A stretch of DNA of 64,000 bases from Rhodohalobacter sp. SW132. Its GTDB lineage: Bacteria; Bacteroidota; Rhodothermia; Balneolales; Balneolaceae. The notes under the pieces are model-generated. The model did not search any database, had not been told where the DNA came from, and worked only from the letters and a program-made list of their open reading frames with translations. The number at the start of each line of letters is the position of its first letter. Position 1 is the first letter of the stretch. Location: positions 310,001 to 374,000 of the forward strand of contig NZ_QUOK01000005.1 in NCBI RefSeq assembly GCF_003390325.1, in the 5' to 3' direction. Made by a program: the position numbers and the translations under genes. Below, piece after piece: positions 36,035 to 44,905 of the stretch.

Positions 36035-36190
36035 CAGAAGTGAAAAGTGAAAAGGTGCAGGGTACAGGGTGCAAGGTTCATGGCGCACGATATTAGGTGC
36101 CTAATTTATGATTTGAGATTTAAGTTTCAGAAAGTTGACAATCGTCAACGTTCTGCACCCTGTACCTTGCGCCCTGAGCCCTGTACCCTG
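36035..36190. repeat. Imperfect inverted repeat of GGGTGCAGGGTAC-type units
   Basis: Between the serpin stop and the priA start. AGGTGCAGGGTACAGGGTGC at about 36053-36072 is mirrored by GCCCTGAGCCCTGTACC-like sequence at about 36150-36190, separated by AT-rich DNA. It is low-complexity, built from repeats of about 7 bp, and can fold into a long imperfect hairpin. No gene seen in it. Confidence 0.6.
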
Positions 36191-36194
36191 AAAA

Positions 36195-37454
36195 TCATTC
36201 CAACCCCGGATTCTTCACCCTGCCCATAAACAGATTCGTTCCGCTTTCTCTTTCATGAATAATGAATACAAAGGGCCGGTTGAAGGTGATCTGTGGAGGC
36301 ATAGAAGTAACACCCACGCCCACACTTGTCACTGCCGCTGCTTCGGTTCCCTCTTCATCAACAGTTATAAACGTTTTGTGTTTCACATTGTCGATATAGA
36401 GATTCTGAGGAGCGGTATCTGCAATACCCTGAAAATTTGCGTTTGATTGGGAAAACGCAATTTCCATTCCCATCGCTTTGAGGATCTCGTTGTATTCTAT
36501 TTCGTATTCCATCTCAAATTTGGGTAATCTCACGGTTGACTCGCGGTTACTGACATGCAGATTCGATCGCCATTCCGCCAGATTATCAGCATTCACCTGT
36601 TCCTGAACAAACTGATCAATGGGCATATCTTCATCAGCCGGCATCATCACGGTCATCGTAAACAGACTGTCCCCGTATGGAAGCTCAACCAACTGTACTT
36701 CTCCGGATTGAAAAATGGCAAACCGTCCTTTTTGACTCATCATATCCACCTCAGTCGTTTCGCCTGATTCGAGGTAAAAATCAGCCGGACGGGTATCCTC
36801 AGCATCAAATTGTTGCAGCCAGTCCCCTTTAAAGTAAAGTGCATTAATCAGATACATAACGACGTGAGACGGAATCTCGTCAATTATTTCCGGGATTAAC
36901 CCTTCGGTGTTTTCATTAACCCAGCTGTTCATTTTTTCAACTGTGGCCGGATCACTGAAATCGAGTCCTTCAATCTGTGCGCCAAAATGGGTTTCCACAC
37001 GATCCCTAAAATCTTCTTTCACCTGCAGGTTTTCACGGTGCCAGACAGAATTTGCAATCTGCAGGGTAACCCTGGGATCCACGGTAACCAGTAATTCGAT
37101 CAGAGAACCGAACGCTTCGTTAATCTCCTCCAGATCCATGTCTGAAAGATGTAGTGTTTCTCTCATAGCGTCATAGGTTTCTCCTTCAGCTCCGTTTAGT
37201 GTCATTGCCAGGGCCATTGAAATACTCAGAGGAGAGATCATGATGTTATCTTCATCATCATAAGCCAGGGTTTCTCTGAAAACCCGGTAGCTGAAGAGGT
37301 TGTCTGCCTGAATAAGTTTCTGTTCTGATTGTGTCAGATCTCTCGGAAGTTCACCATTGATACCCGGACTATCAGGACCTGTAACGTCACTATCGCAGGA
37401 GAGAAAGAATAGCAAACCCGCCAGGGCAATCAGGGAATAAAAAAATCGTAACAT
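36195..37454 (-). CDS. Serpin-family protease inhibitor lipoprotein
   Basis: 419 residues from the ATG at 37452-37454, which places lipobox LLFFLSC correctly (an upstream start would add 17 basic residues). A full serpin fold is present: NIMISPLSISMALAMTLNGAEGETYDAM, ANSVWHRENLQVKEDFRD, LINALYFKGDWLQQFD. The reactive-centre hinge EEGTEAAAVTS is followed by the signature ITFNRPFVFIIHERESGTNLFMGRV. Counting from the hinge Glu as P17 predicts Thr-Ser as P1-P1', so a chymotrypsin- or elastase-like target is possible but unsure. The GTEAAA hinge indicates an inhibitory serpin. It probably protects the cell surface from proteases. Confidence 0.92.
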   Translation of the reverse strand: MLRFFYSLIALAGLLFFLSCDSDVTGPDSPGINGELPRDLTQSEQKLIQADNLFSYRVFRETLAYDDEDNIMISPLSISMALAMTLNGAEGETYDAMRETLHLSDMDLEEINEAFGSLIELLVTVDPRVTLQIANSVWHRENLQVKEDFRDRVETHFGAQIEGLDFSDPATVEKMNSWVNENTEGLIPEIIDEIPSHVVMYLINALYFKGDWLQQFDAEDTRPADFYLESGETTEVDMMSQKGRFAIFQSGEVQLVELPYGDSLFTMTVMMPADEDMPIDQFVQEQVNADNLAEWRSNLHVSNRESTVRLPKFEMEYEIEYNEILKAMGMEIAFSQSNANFQGIADTAPQNLYIDNVKHKTFITVDEEGTEAAAVTSVGVGVTSMPPQITFNRPFVFIIHERESGTNLFMGRVKNPGLE

Positions 37455-37610
37455 AAACTTGAATTTTTTTCTTGGTTTTATCGGTGCAACATTGCAGACG
37501 AACACATCATTTTACTCATCATACACGCGAAATTTTTCTATACCTATTCAATAACGTATGAAAATTCTGATGCTTGTTGAACCAAAAACGATGGCAGCCA
37601 AAAAATCCAT

Positions 37611-37646
37611 AAAAACTAAATGAGCCGCGCTGTATCACGCGGCTCA
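37611..37646 (-). terminator. Rho-independent terminator of the small cysteine ORF
   Basis: On the minus strand TGAGCCGCG / CGCGGCTCA is a perfect 9-bp stem with an 8-nt loop, followed by TTTAGTTTTT. It begins 28 nt after the stop of the 32-aa ORF at 37674-37772, supporting that ORF as a real transcript. Confidence 0.85.
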
Positions 37647-37673
37647 TCAATCGATTGATATATATTTCGAACT

Positions 37674-37772
37674 TTACTCTTCCCGGACGCAATCATCCTT
37701 TTTCTCTGACTCCAACTTACATGGATCAACAGCTGATGCGCCGCGTTCAGGACAGGTTATTTGCTTTTCCAT
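37674..37772 (-). CDS. Small 32-residue cysteine-containing protein
   Basis: ATG at 37770-37772 is preceded by GTGGAGGTACTT, a strong Shine-Dalgarno at ideal spacing, and the stop is followed by a clear terminator. The peptide begins MEKQITCPERGASAVDPCKL and ends in a charged EEK/D-rich tail. It has three cysteines (7, 18, 27) and no signal peptide. No family was recognised. The ribosome site, terminator and isolation between the serpin and hisF genes make it more convincing than a chance ORF. Possible metal-binding or regulatory peptide; function unknown. Confidence 0.6.
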   Translation of the reverse strand: MEKQITCPERGASAVDPCKLESEKKDDCVREE

Positions 37773-37983
37773 AAGTACCTCCACATTTATTCATCATGAG
37801 TAAGTTTGTAAAGCATGATTGTATCCCTTTTGTTTCTGTTTATGTGCGATTTAAAACTGATCTAAATAGGTTCTGGTGATTTCTATATGCCTATATAATA
37901 CGATGCAGTAAAACTATAAGATGTTAAGAGTCCATATTTCACTATTACTATTTACAGGAATTGTTATCTTCACGGTCTTAATT

Positions 37984-38757
37984 ATGCTCACAAAACGAAT
38001 CATACCCTGCCTCGATATTAAGAACGGCCGCACCGTGAAAGGGGTGAACTTTGTCGGCCTGCGGGATGCCGGCGACCCGGTGGAACTCGCACAGCGATAC
38101 ACCACGGAGGGAGCTGATGAACTGGTTTTTCTGGATATTACAGCTACGAAGGAAAAAAGAAAGACATTAGTAGCATTAGTGACCGATATAGCCTATCACA
38201 TCAATATTCCGTTTACAGTCGGCGGCGGCATCAAAACGGTGGAAGAAATTGAAGAAATCTTAAAAGCCGGTGCTGACAAAGTATCGCTCAACAGTGCTAT
38301 TGTCCGCGATCCCGACCTGATCCGTCGCGCTTCCGATGCATTCGGTTCCCAGGCTGTTGTTGCTGCTGTGGATGCTAAACGGGTAAATAACCACTGGGAA
38401 GTTTTTGTGAAAGGCGGCTCTGAAGCGACCGGGCTCGATGCCCTGGAATGGATTCAAAAAACCGAGCAGCTCGGCGCCGGCGAAATATTGCTAACCAGCA
38501 TGGACCGTGACGGAACGAAATCGGGTTTTGACCTTGATCTTCTTAAAGAAGTCAACAGCCGCATCACCATTCCGGTCATTGCCAGCGGAGGAGCGGGCAC
38601 CATACAGCACTGCTGTGACGCCGTTAAAATCGGGAATGCAGATGCAGTACTTGCAGCGAGTATCTTTCATTTTAAAGAAATTGAAATTGCTGACCTTAAA
38701 GCTGCTATGGCTGCGGAAGGCATTGACGTACGAATTTTTAAAGAATTAACGGATTAA
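37984..38757 (+). CDS. hisF: Imidazole glycerol phosphate synthase cyclase subunit
   Basis: 257 residues from the ATG at 37984, giving the canonical start [23 protein letters not shown]; an in-frame ATG at 37921 would add a non-family hydrophobic stretch. TIM barrel with catalytic aspartates in CLDIKNGR (Asp near 11) and [14 protein letters not shown] (near 130), phosphate-binding GGGIK and ASGGAGT loops. It makes IGP and AICAR from PRFAR and HisH-derived ammonia. Followed 7 nt later by hisE, so it is part of a partial histidine operon; hisH and the others are not in the window. Confidence 0.97.
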   Translation: MLTKRIIPCLDIKNGRTVKGVNFVGLRDAGDPVELAQRYTTEGADELVFLDITATKEKRKTLVALVTDIAYHINIPFTVGGGIKTVEEIEEILKAGADKVSLNSAIVRDPDLIRRASDAFGSQAVVAAVDAKRVNNHWEVFVKGGSEATGLDALEWIQKTEQLGAGEILLTSMDRDGTKSGFDLDLLKEVNSRITIPVIASGGAGTIQHCCDAVKIGNADAVLAASIFHFKEIEIADLKAAMAAEGIDVRIFKELTD

Positions 38758-38764
38758 ATCCACA

Positions 38765-39064
38765 ATGGCTACAAAGGAAGAAATTGAGTTTATATACGAT
38801 CTGGAACGACTGCTGATCACCCGAAAGGCAGACAAACCGAAAGGATCCTACTCCAGTAAACTGTTCAAAAAGGGAATTGATAAAATTGCCCAGAAACTGG
38901 GCGAAGAAGCGATTGAAACCATCATCGCATCTAAAAATAAAAAAGACTCAGAGGTCATTAACGAATCGGCCGATTTGATCTATCACCTGCTGGTACTGCT
39001 TGTAGAACGCGATATTCCGCTCGACAGCGTGATCCAGGAAATGATGCTCAGAAGTAAAAAATAA
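38765..39064 (+). CDS. hisE: Phosphoribosyl-ATP pyrophosphohydrolase
   Basis: 99 residues, full length for a stand-alone HisE. Helical MazG-like fold with metal-binding glutamates in KLGEEAIETIIASKNKK and ESADLIYHLLVLL. It hydrolyses PR-ATP to PR-AMP, step two of histidine biosynthesis. It begins 7 nt after the hisF stop, clearly co-transcribed. HisI is not fused, unlike the HisIE proteins of many Bacteroidota. Confidence 0.95.
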   Translation: MATKEEIEFIYDLERLLITRKADKPKGSYSSKLFKKGIDKIAQKLGEEAIETIIASKNKKDSEVINESADLIYHLLVLLVERDIPLDSVIQEMMLRSKK

Positions 39065-39139
39065 GCGGGATATTCCATGTTTCGGATCGGAATAAATTGC
39101 TGGCCGGCATTCAATCAAGTTCATTAACTGAAAATTCAG

Positions 39140-39358
39140 ATGGTTCAAATCCACAATCAGTCATTCACTTTTATTTTTGCTCTGATTGTAATAACCATCC
39201 TGATCACCCGGTTCACAGAACATATAACCGGATTTCCAGCCTCTGTAAGTGAAAACACCTGGATTGTACTCCTGGCAGATTTCAGCTTCTTTTTGCTTAT
39301 CTTTTTGATAACAGCCGTCGCGATGGACCGCCTGAAAATCTTCCAAAAAAGTGAGTGA
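39140..39358 (+). CDS. Small two-TM membrane protein
   Basis: 72 residues with two hydrophobic helices (about 9-25 and 43-62) and a short basic C-terminus. No family was recognised. It follows hisE by 75 nt and is followed by the DUF4112 gene in the same reading frame after one TGA codon and 3 nt, so the two are probably co-translated. Confidence 0.55.
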   Translation: MVQIHNQSFTFIFALIVITILITRFTEHITGFPASVSENTWIVLLADFSFFLLIFLITAVAMDRLKIFQKSE

Positions 39359-39361
39359 CTT

Positions 39362-39820
39362 TTGCCAAACTCTCCTCCTTCCGATTCCGACCACAGGCGC
39401 ACACTTGAGCGGCTTGATCGGTTCAGTTACTGGACCGACAGTAACATCCGTGTTCCGCTAACAAATTTCAGGTTTGGACTAAGCCCGCTGATTGGCCTGA
39501 TACCCGGAATTGGTGATTTTGCAGGACTTCTCCTCTCCCTTTATGTACTCCATGAAGCCCGAAAAATTGGTGCTGACCGAAAAGTTCAGCGTAAGATTAT
39601 CCAAAATATGCTCATCGAATTTTTTGGCGGACTCATCCCGGTTTTGGGTGATGCATTTGATGCGGTATATAAGGCAAATACAAAGAACACGGCACTTCTC
39701 CGAAATTACATCTATAAAGAAATTGGAGAGGAACCACCCTGGAAATTCCCGTGGTTCACGTTTATTTGGGTAAGCCTGTTGATTCTTATACTACTTGCTG
39801 CGATCTATTATTTCATGTAA
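39362..39820 (+). CDS. DUF4112 membrane protein
   Basis: 152 residues from a TTG at 39362; no ATG precedes the conserved core. The DUF4112 landmarks are visible: LDRFSYWTDSNIRVPLTNFRFGLSPLIGLIPGIGDFAGLLLS, then GLIPVLGDAFDAVYKANTKN. A third helix (about 131-151) ends the protein. The family is widespread but uncharacterised. The unusual start and tight spacing behind the 72-residue protein suggest translational coupling. Confidence 0.8.
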   Translation: MPNSPPSDSDHRRTLERLDRFSYWTDSNIRVPLTNFRFGLSPLIGLIPGIGDFAGLLLSLYVLHEARKIGADRKVQRKIIQNMLIEFFGGLIPVLGDAFDAVYKANTKNTALLRNYIYKEIGEEPPWKFPWFTFIWVSLLILILLAAIYYFM

Positions 39821-39839
39821 ATATACTGCTTAAAACTGA

Positions 39840-42800
39840 CTAAACACCGTCCTTTTCAAACCGAATTTCGAACGTTGTACCGTGCTCACCGGAGTCGATG
39901 GTCAGCTCTGCTTTTAGTTGCTTGATCAGCGTGTTCACCAGGATCAGGCCGAGAGAATCACTTTTCCCATTACTGTAGTTTTCCGGCAGCCCTTTTCCGT
40001 TGTCTGATATTTTCAGGATGAGTTCATTATTTTTGCGACATAACCCAACATGGATTTCCCCATTATTTGTTTCGCAAAATGCATGTTTATACGCGTTGCT
40101 CACCAGCTCGTTGATGATCAGTCCGCAAGGAATTCCCTGATCGAGCGAAAGATGCAGATTGTCAACCACATCCACGTTACAATCGATATTCTGATGACGA
40201 ACCTCCATAGACCGTATGATCACATCTACAAGTTCCGGGATATATACACCCGCCTCAATTTTTGACAGGCTTTCGTTCTGATAAAGTTTTTCGTGAATCA
40301 GCGCGATGGATGTTACCCTGAGTTTACTATCCTCAAAAACCGCGAGCGTTTTTTCATCCTCCAGGTAATTCGTTTGCAGGTCGAGCATGCTGTAGATTAC
40401 AGCCAGGTTGTTTTTCACCCTGTGATGCACCTCTTTGATGAGTACCTCCTTTTCCTCGAGCGCCTCCCGAATGGATCGTGTCTGTTCATCCACAAGCCGG
40501 TTTAGTTTATCTCTTTCCAGATAATTAACTCGAATCCTGATAAATCCAGTTATCAAAAGAGCGAAACTGATCAGAATTAAACTCCAGAACCAATAGGAAT
40601 ACCAAAACGGCTTGGCGATCGCAAAATCGAAACTCCGAAAATCATCGCTCCATTCACTTCCTCCGTTTTTTGCCTGTACAATGTATGAGTAATTGCCCGG
40701 CCTTAAATTAGTATAGGTAGAGCTCTGGTTTTGTGTTGTTCGGTTCCAATCATCATCAAACCCTTCCAGCCGATATCTGAACTCAGTCTTTTCCGGGTAG
40801 AGATACTCAAGCGCCGTAAACATAAACCTGAGTGTATTGCTGCCATGCGGAAATACTACGTCGGAGTCTGGGTTTTGCTGAATAGAGCCAGGTTCAAACC
40901 GATATTCATCAGACATTTTAATGCTGTTTCCATTTAGAAGAATATCATCAAACACCACTTTGGGTGGCCCGTTGTCATGAAGTTCGATATCAGGATCTAC
41001 CCTTAAAATACCATTCATCGTCCCAAACCACGCTGTACCTGCAGAGTCGCTCAGTACGGTTTTATGCATGGTTTCAACACCGATCCCGTGTGTTGATAAT
41101 CGGTGATGCTCAATATGCATCTCATCGGTCTGACGGTACCGGGCCACATCAAAATGGTGAATTCCGCCATTTGTTCCCTGCCAGAGGCGATCGTTATTAT
41201 CAAACCAGAGAAAAAGGGTTTCGGGAAGCCTCATTCCATCCGCCTTACCAAAGTTTCGAACAAATGGTTCTGAATCTGCGCCTGCCGGCCTGTAGTGGGT
41301 TACGCCGGCACTTGTCCCAATCCAGAAGTCCCCATAGCTGTCTTGTGTGATGTAATTCACATTATAGTGCCCCAGCCCATCCTCAATACCAACAGATGTG
41401 AACTTCTCCCCATCAAACCAGCCGGCACCGCTGCTTGTGGATACCCAAATATCTCCCTCCCGGCTTTCAAATATGTGATAGATAACAATTCCCGGCAGGC
41501 CATCATCCCTGCCAAAATGCTCTAATTGGCCATCCATCAGCCTGTATAAACCTGCATCTGTTCCGATCCAGAGTATTCCTTCGCTATCCACCTTAAGATC
41601 AAATGCCCAGCCCGAAAGCCCCAAATATTCTGAGTAATTCTCAAAGTTTTGGCCATCATACCGAAAGATTGTACTGTGATCCGTTAAAAAGAGCATCGAG
41701 CCATCCGGCATTTTTACGATGTCCCAGATGTACTGGTCATTTGAGAGTTCTTGCGGAATTGAAAGTGTAGTGAACGTACTACCACTATAGGTCTGAATTC
41801 CTGCAGATGTACCAATCCATGTTAGATTCTCATCACGGTAGAGGCTCAGAATTTCGTTGTTCATCAGGCCATTTGCGGTAGTATAAAACCGAAATTTCTC
41901 TCCCCGGAAGATACTAATACCCCGCTCATCTGTTGCAATCCACACATTGTGTTCAGAGTCTTCATACAGCCGGTAGATATAGTTACTCACCAGGCCCTCG
42001 GCACGCGTAATGTGAGTGAATTCGCCCTCTTCATACCAATAAATACCGCTATTTTCCATCCCAACCCAGACTTTGCCGTCAGAAGCCCGGATCAGATCAT
42101 ATACGTACGCAAGCTCCCTGCCGTTAATCTCTGTGATCGTTCGAATATCCTCTCCATTGAAAATAGTGATGCCGCGATTTGTGGCCATCCACTTCTCCCC
42201 ATCAACATCTGCTATCCGGAAAATCTTCTCTCCGCTGATTCCAGAATCCGCATCATAATTGGTGATGGAACCGTTCTGCAGCAGTGACAATCCATGATGC
42301 GTAGCGATCCAGATGGTGCCATCCTCATCCCAATAAACATCCCATACTGTATTATGGATCAGGCCGTCTTCTTCTGTAATTTGTTCGATGTTCTCCCCGT
42401 CATACAAAAAAATACCATGATCTACCGTTGTGAACCAGAGTGTCCTGTCCGGGGCTTCGAAAATAGAGAGGACATGTACCGAGTCAAGTTCGTGATCCTC
42501 AAACGGGTGAACGAACCGATGACCTTCTAACCTTGATACCCCGCCATCATACGTTGAAACCCACAAATTACCGGACGAATCTTCGAACAGCTTGGAGATC
42601 ATATCATTCTTCAGACCGTCTGATTCGTCAAAGACCGTGTAGTTCTGACCATCGTATTTTGCCACGCCGGATGCAGCTGTCCCGATCCATATATATCCAT
42701 CGGATCGCTGAATGATATCCGATATCTGACCGTGGGGCAAACCCTCACTTACCGTCAGCGACCTGAAATCAAACGCCTGCGCAAACGCATTGCCCGCCAT

Positions 42801-42866
42801 GCTGTTTACTATCACGGCAGCCAAAATTCCGGCAATAATTTTCAGTTTGTTGTGAGGCATGTCCAA
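39840..42866 (-). CDS. Two-component-propeller sensor histidine kinase (HisKA_2 type)
   Basis: 1008 residues. Signal peptide to about 29. About 12-14 Reg_prop repeats (DSSGNLWVSTYDGGVSRLEG, WIGTDAGLYRLMDGQL) form two extracytoplasmic propellers (about 35-640), followed by a Y_Y_Y domain (about 690-755, RLEGFDDDWNRT). A TM helix (about 765-790) and a short coiled coil lead into HisKA_2 with EVHHRVKNNLAVIYSMLDLQ (phosphorylated His) and an HATPase with NELVSNAYKHAF, ISDNGKGLP and LGLILVNTL. Unlike the Bacteroides hybrid systems there is no receiver or AraC domain, so it needs a separate response regulator, not present nearby. Confidence 0.93.
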   Translation of the reverse strand: MDMPHNKLKIIAGILAAVIVNSMAGNAFAQAFDFRSLTVSEGLPHGQISDIIQRSDGYIWIGTAASGVAKYDGQNYTVFDESDGLKNDMISKLFEDSSGNLWVSTYDGGVSRLEGHRFVHPFEDHELDSVHVLSIFEAPDRTLWFTTVDHGIFLYDGENIEQITEEDGLIHNTVWDVYWDEDGTIWIATHHGLSLLQNGSITNYDADSGISGEKIFRIADVDGEKWMATNRGITIFNGEDIRTITEINGRELAYVYDLIRASDGKVWVGMENSGIYWYEEGEFTHITRAEGLVSNYIYRLYEDSEHNVWIATDERGISIFRGEKFRFYTTANGLMNNEILSLYRDENLTWIGTSAGIQTYSGSTFTTLSIPQELSNDQYIWDIVKMPDGSMLFLTDHSTIFRYDGQNFENYSEYLGLSGWAFDLKVDSEGILWIGTDAGLYRLMDGQLEHFGRDDGLPGIVIYHIFESREGDIWVSTSSGAGWFDGEKFTSVGIEDGLGHYNVNYITQDSYGDFWIGTSAGVTHYRPAGADSEPFVRNFGKADGMRLPETLFLWFDNNDRLWQGTNGGIHHFDVARYRQTDEMHIEHHRLSTHGIGVETMHKTVLSDSAGTAWFGTMNGILRVDPDIELHDNGPPKVVFDDILLNGNSIKMSDEYRFEPGSIQQNPDSDVVFPHGSNTLRFMFTALEYLYPEKTEFRYRLEGFDDDWNRTTQNQSSTYTNLRPGNYSYIVQAKNGGSEWSDDFRSFDFAIAKPFWYSYWFWSLILISFALLITGFIRIRVNYLERDKLNRLVDEQTRSIREALEEKEVLIKEVHHRVKNNLAVIYSMLDLQTNYLEDEKTLAVFEDSKLRVTSIALIHEKLYQNESLSKIEAGVYIPELVDVIIRSMEVRHQNIDCNVDVVDNLHLSLDQGIPCGLIINELVSNAYKHAFCETNNGEIHVGLCRKNNELILKISDNGKGLPENYSNGKSDSLGLILVNTLIKQLKAELTIDSGEHGTTFEIRFEKDGV

Positions 42867-43249
42867 CTATCTGTTCATATAACCTATTCTACACATGCAA
42901 AAAGGGTAGCGGGATACTAATATCTCCACAATCTGATACATCCAGCATAAAATAGTCCGTCAACTAAATAATTTTAGTAACGTTTCCACTATACACCGGC
43001 ACTCCAAATCTCCAGATGTATACTTATTTATGATGATCATGCAGTACCTTAACTGCACAATTTTTCCTATGCATTCGGTTTATCTATAGTTATCGGTTTT
43101 CAACCCGGATAGTTAAAGACCTTTTACAAATACTTTGACCACACTGAAATACCGAAAAGATTGCGGCACAGAGAGGTGCAGTATAGCCGGGGGTATAGTT
43201 TAAATGCCTGCAGATCTGAATTATGGATATAATTTATCGAGAAAAGATT
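42867..43249. other. Intergenic region, nothing recognised
   Basis: About 380 nt between the kinase start and the end of the MFS carrier gene. No ORF, repeat or convincing terminator. It must contain the kinase promoter. Confidence 0.45.
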
Positions 43250-44770
43250 TCAATCTTCCCGTTTTTCTTCGATCTCCTGATCCAGCAGAACGGGGTTTTC
43301 TGTCATCTCATCTACTGGTTCTCTCACCAGGAACCAGGCAACAGAGGAGAATGCCACGGTGAGTGAACAAACAACCAGGAGCACATTCTTGTTTTCCACA
43401 ACGCTCACAATATCCCCGATCGCGAAACTGGATACCAGCTGGGGAAGTACCACAGAAAGATTGAAAAGTCCCATATAGAGACCCATCTGGTTTTGAGCGA
43501 TCTTTTGCGACATAATTGCAAACGGCAGACTGATAATCGACGCCCAGCCGATTCCAACGATCATCATGAGGATATAGAGCGTGTAGGGAGAATCGCCCAT
43601 AAAAATGATGGATGCGTAACCGACCGCCATGATTCCGAGTGCCGTGGCGTGTGTTTTCACCCGGCCGAATTTGTTGGCAAGCGGTTCAAGAGCCAGAACG
43701 GGGATGATTGCCGCTATCAGGTTAAGCGAGAAAAAGCTCCAGTTTACGACTGTGCCCACCTCTTCGTTGGAAAGGTCCGGCATCTGGAAATCCACAAATG
43801 CAAAGAAGTAGATAAACATGCTCTGCACTCCTATCCAGCTAAAGGAGTGCGCAGCCAGAACTTTCTGAAATCCGATCTTCCCCGCTTCCTCTTTTGATTT
43901 TCCAGCTTCAGATTTGAGAAGAGCCTCGCCAATCAGGTAGATGGTGACAATCAATGCAAAAATCTCAAAATAGTAATTCGGGACTTCAAACCCGCTCAGA
44001 CGTTTGATAATGGCATAAATTCCATACATCAAAAATCCCCAGAGCGGACGAATCCCTTTCAGAATTTCGGTAAGTGAGGCATCGTTTACGCTGCCGGGAA
44101 TGGCTGAGTCAGCAGCTTCTTTGGCGATCTCTTTTTCATCTTCACCATACCGGCCCAGGTATTTCGGTTCTTTGATGAAAAGAGGCGGAATCACCGAAAA
44201 GAGAAATACCAGAATCACACCAAAATAGATCAGCGGAATGTTGCCGAACACCGCCCCGATGAAGTAGGAAAGCACTCCGAATGTACCGGAGACGGTCTGC
44301 ATCCAGGTATACCCTTTTGTGCGTTCCCGTCCCTCCGGCGTCACATCTGCGACGATAGACCGTGTAGGATTAAAGGATACGTTGATAGAGAGGTCCAGCA
44401 CCATGGAGATCAGAATCGCGATTCCAAGGATCGCTTCCAGACCGAGCGCAGCCTGTATCACCCCGATATTTGGGAGAGCCAGCAGCATGAGTGAAGCGAG
44501 CGTGCCGCCGATCACGATAAAAATCCGGCGGCGGCCGTTCCAGACCCACACGTTGTCGCTGATGATTCCAATAATAACCTGACCAAGAATTCCGGCAATT
44601 GGTCCCGTAGCCCAAACCAGTCCGATATCGGTAATTTCGAGACCGTACTGGTAGGTCAGGAGCCAGCTCAGCGCCGCAATCTGAACTGAAAGGGCAAACC
44701 CCATGGCAGTAGAAGGAAGAGCAAGGAGGGCGTAAAATGAATTGGAAAGACGTTTCTGGATATCAAGCAT
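43250..44770 (-). CDS. MFS transporter, SLC45 (sugar:H+) like
   Basis: 506 residues with 12 predicted helices. The segment DLSINVSFNPTRSIVADVTPEGRERTKGYTWMQ matches the conserved helix 4-5 region of SLC45/GPH-like carriers (D-x2-x-N...R-x-x-x-x-D). A cytoplasmic loop of about 50 charged residues follows helix 6. WNGRRRIFIVIGG is the MFS loop 2-3 motif. SLC45 proteins move sucrose, maltose or related sugars with protons; no glycoside hydrolase lies beside it, so the substrate is unknown. Confidence 0.85.
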   Translation of the reverse strand: MLDIQKRLSNSFYALLALPSTAMGFALSVQIAALSWLLTYQYGLEITDIGLVWATGPIAGILGQVIIGIISDNVWVWNGRRRIFIVIGGTLASLMLLALPNIGVIQAALGLEAILGIAILISMVLDLSINVSFNPTRSIVADVTPEGRERTKGYTWMQTVSGTFGVLSYFIGAVFGNIPLIYFGVILVFLFSVIPPLFIKEPKYLGRYGEDEKEIAKEAADSAIPGSVNDASLTEILKGIRPLWGFLMYGIYAIIKRLSGFEVPNYYFEIFALIVTIYLIGEALLKSEAGKSKEEAGKIGFQKVLAAHSFSWIGVQSMFIYFFAFVDFQMPDLSNEEVGTVVNWSFFSLNLIAAIIPVLALEPLANKFGRVKTHATALGIMAVGYASIIFMGDSPYTLYILMMIVGIGWASIISLPFAIMSQKIAQNQMGLYMGLFNLSVVLPQLVSSFAIGDIVSVVENKNVLLVVCSLTVAFSSVAWFLVREPVDEMTENPVLLDQEIEEKRED

Positions 44771-44832
44771 TCGGGCGGTGCCAACTTATCGTTCGTTTAA
44801 ATATCAGTCAACGATACTAAAAGGAGAGCGAA

Positions 44833-44905
44833 AATGATAGTGAGTTAGTTTTTAGTTTTGAGTGGTTAGTGTTTAATGGTCAGGCAACTAAAAACTAATC
44901 ACTAA
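44833..44905. repeat. Inverted repeat of TTAGTTTTTAGT units
   Basis: GTTAGTTTTTAGTTTTGAGT at 44846 onward is mirrored by ACTAAAAACTAA... at 44886-44911, with an internal duplication. It can form a long AT-rich hairpin between the MFS start and the propeller gene stop. Similar filler motifs appear upstream of the LuxR relic (about 62830-62840). Confidence 0.55.

Noticed and set aside
39140-39820. Possible single gene read through TGA between the two-TM and DUF4112 proteins
   Set aside because: The DUF4112 part is already full length from the TTG, and the first ORF has its own features; two coupled genes are simpler than recoding.
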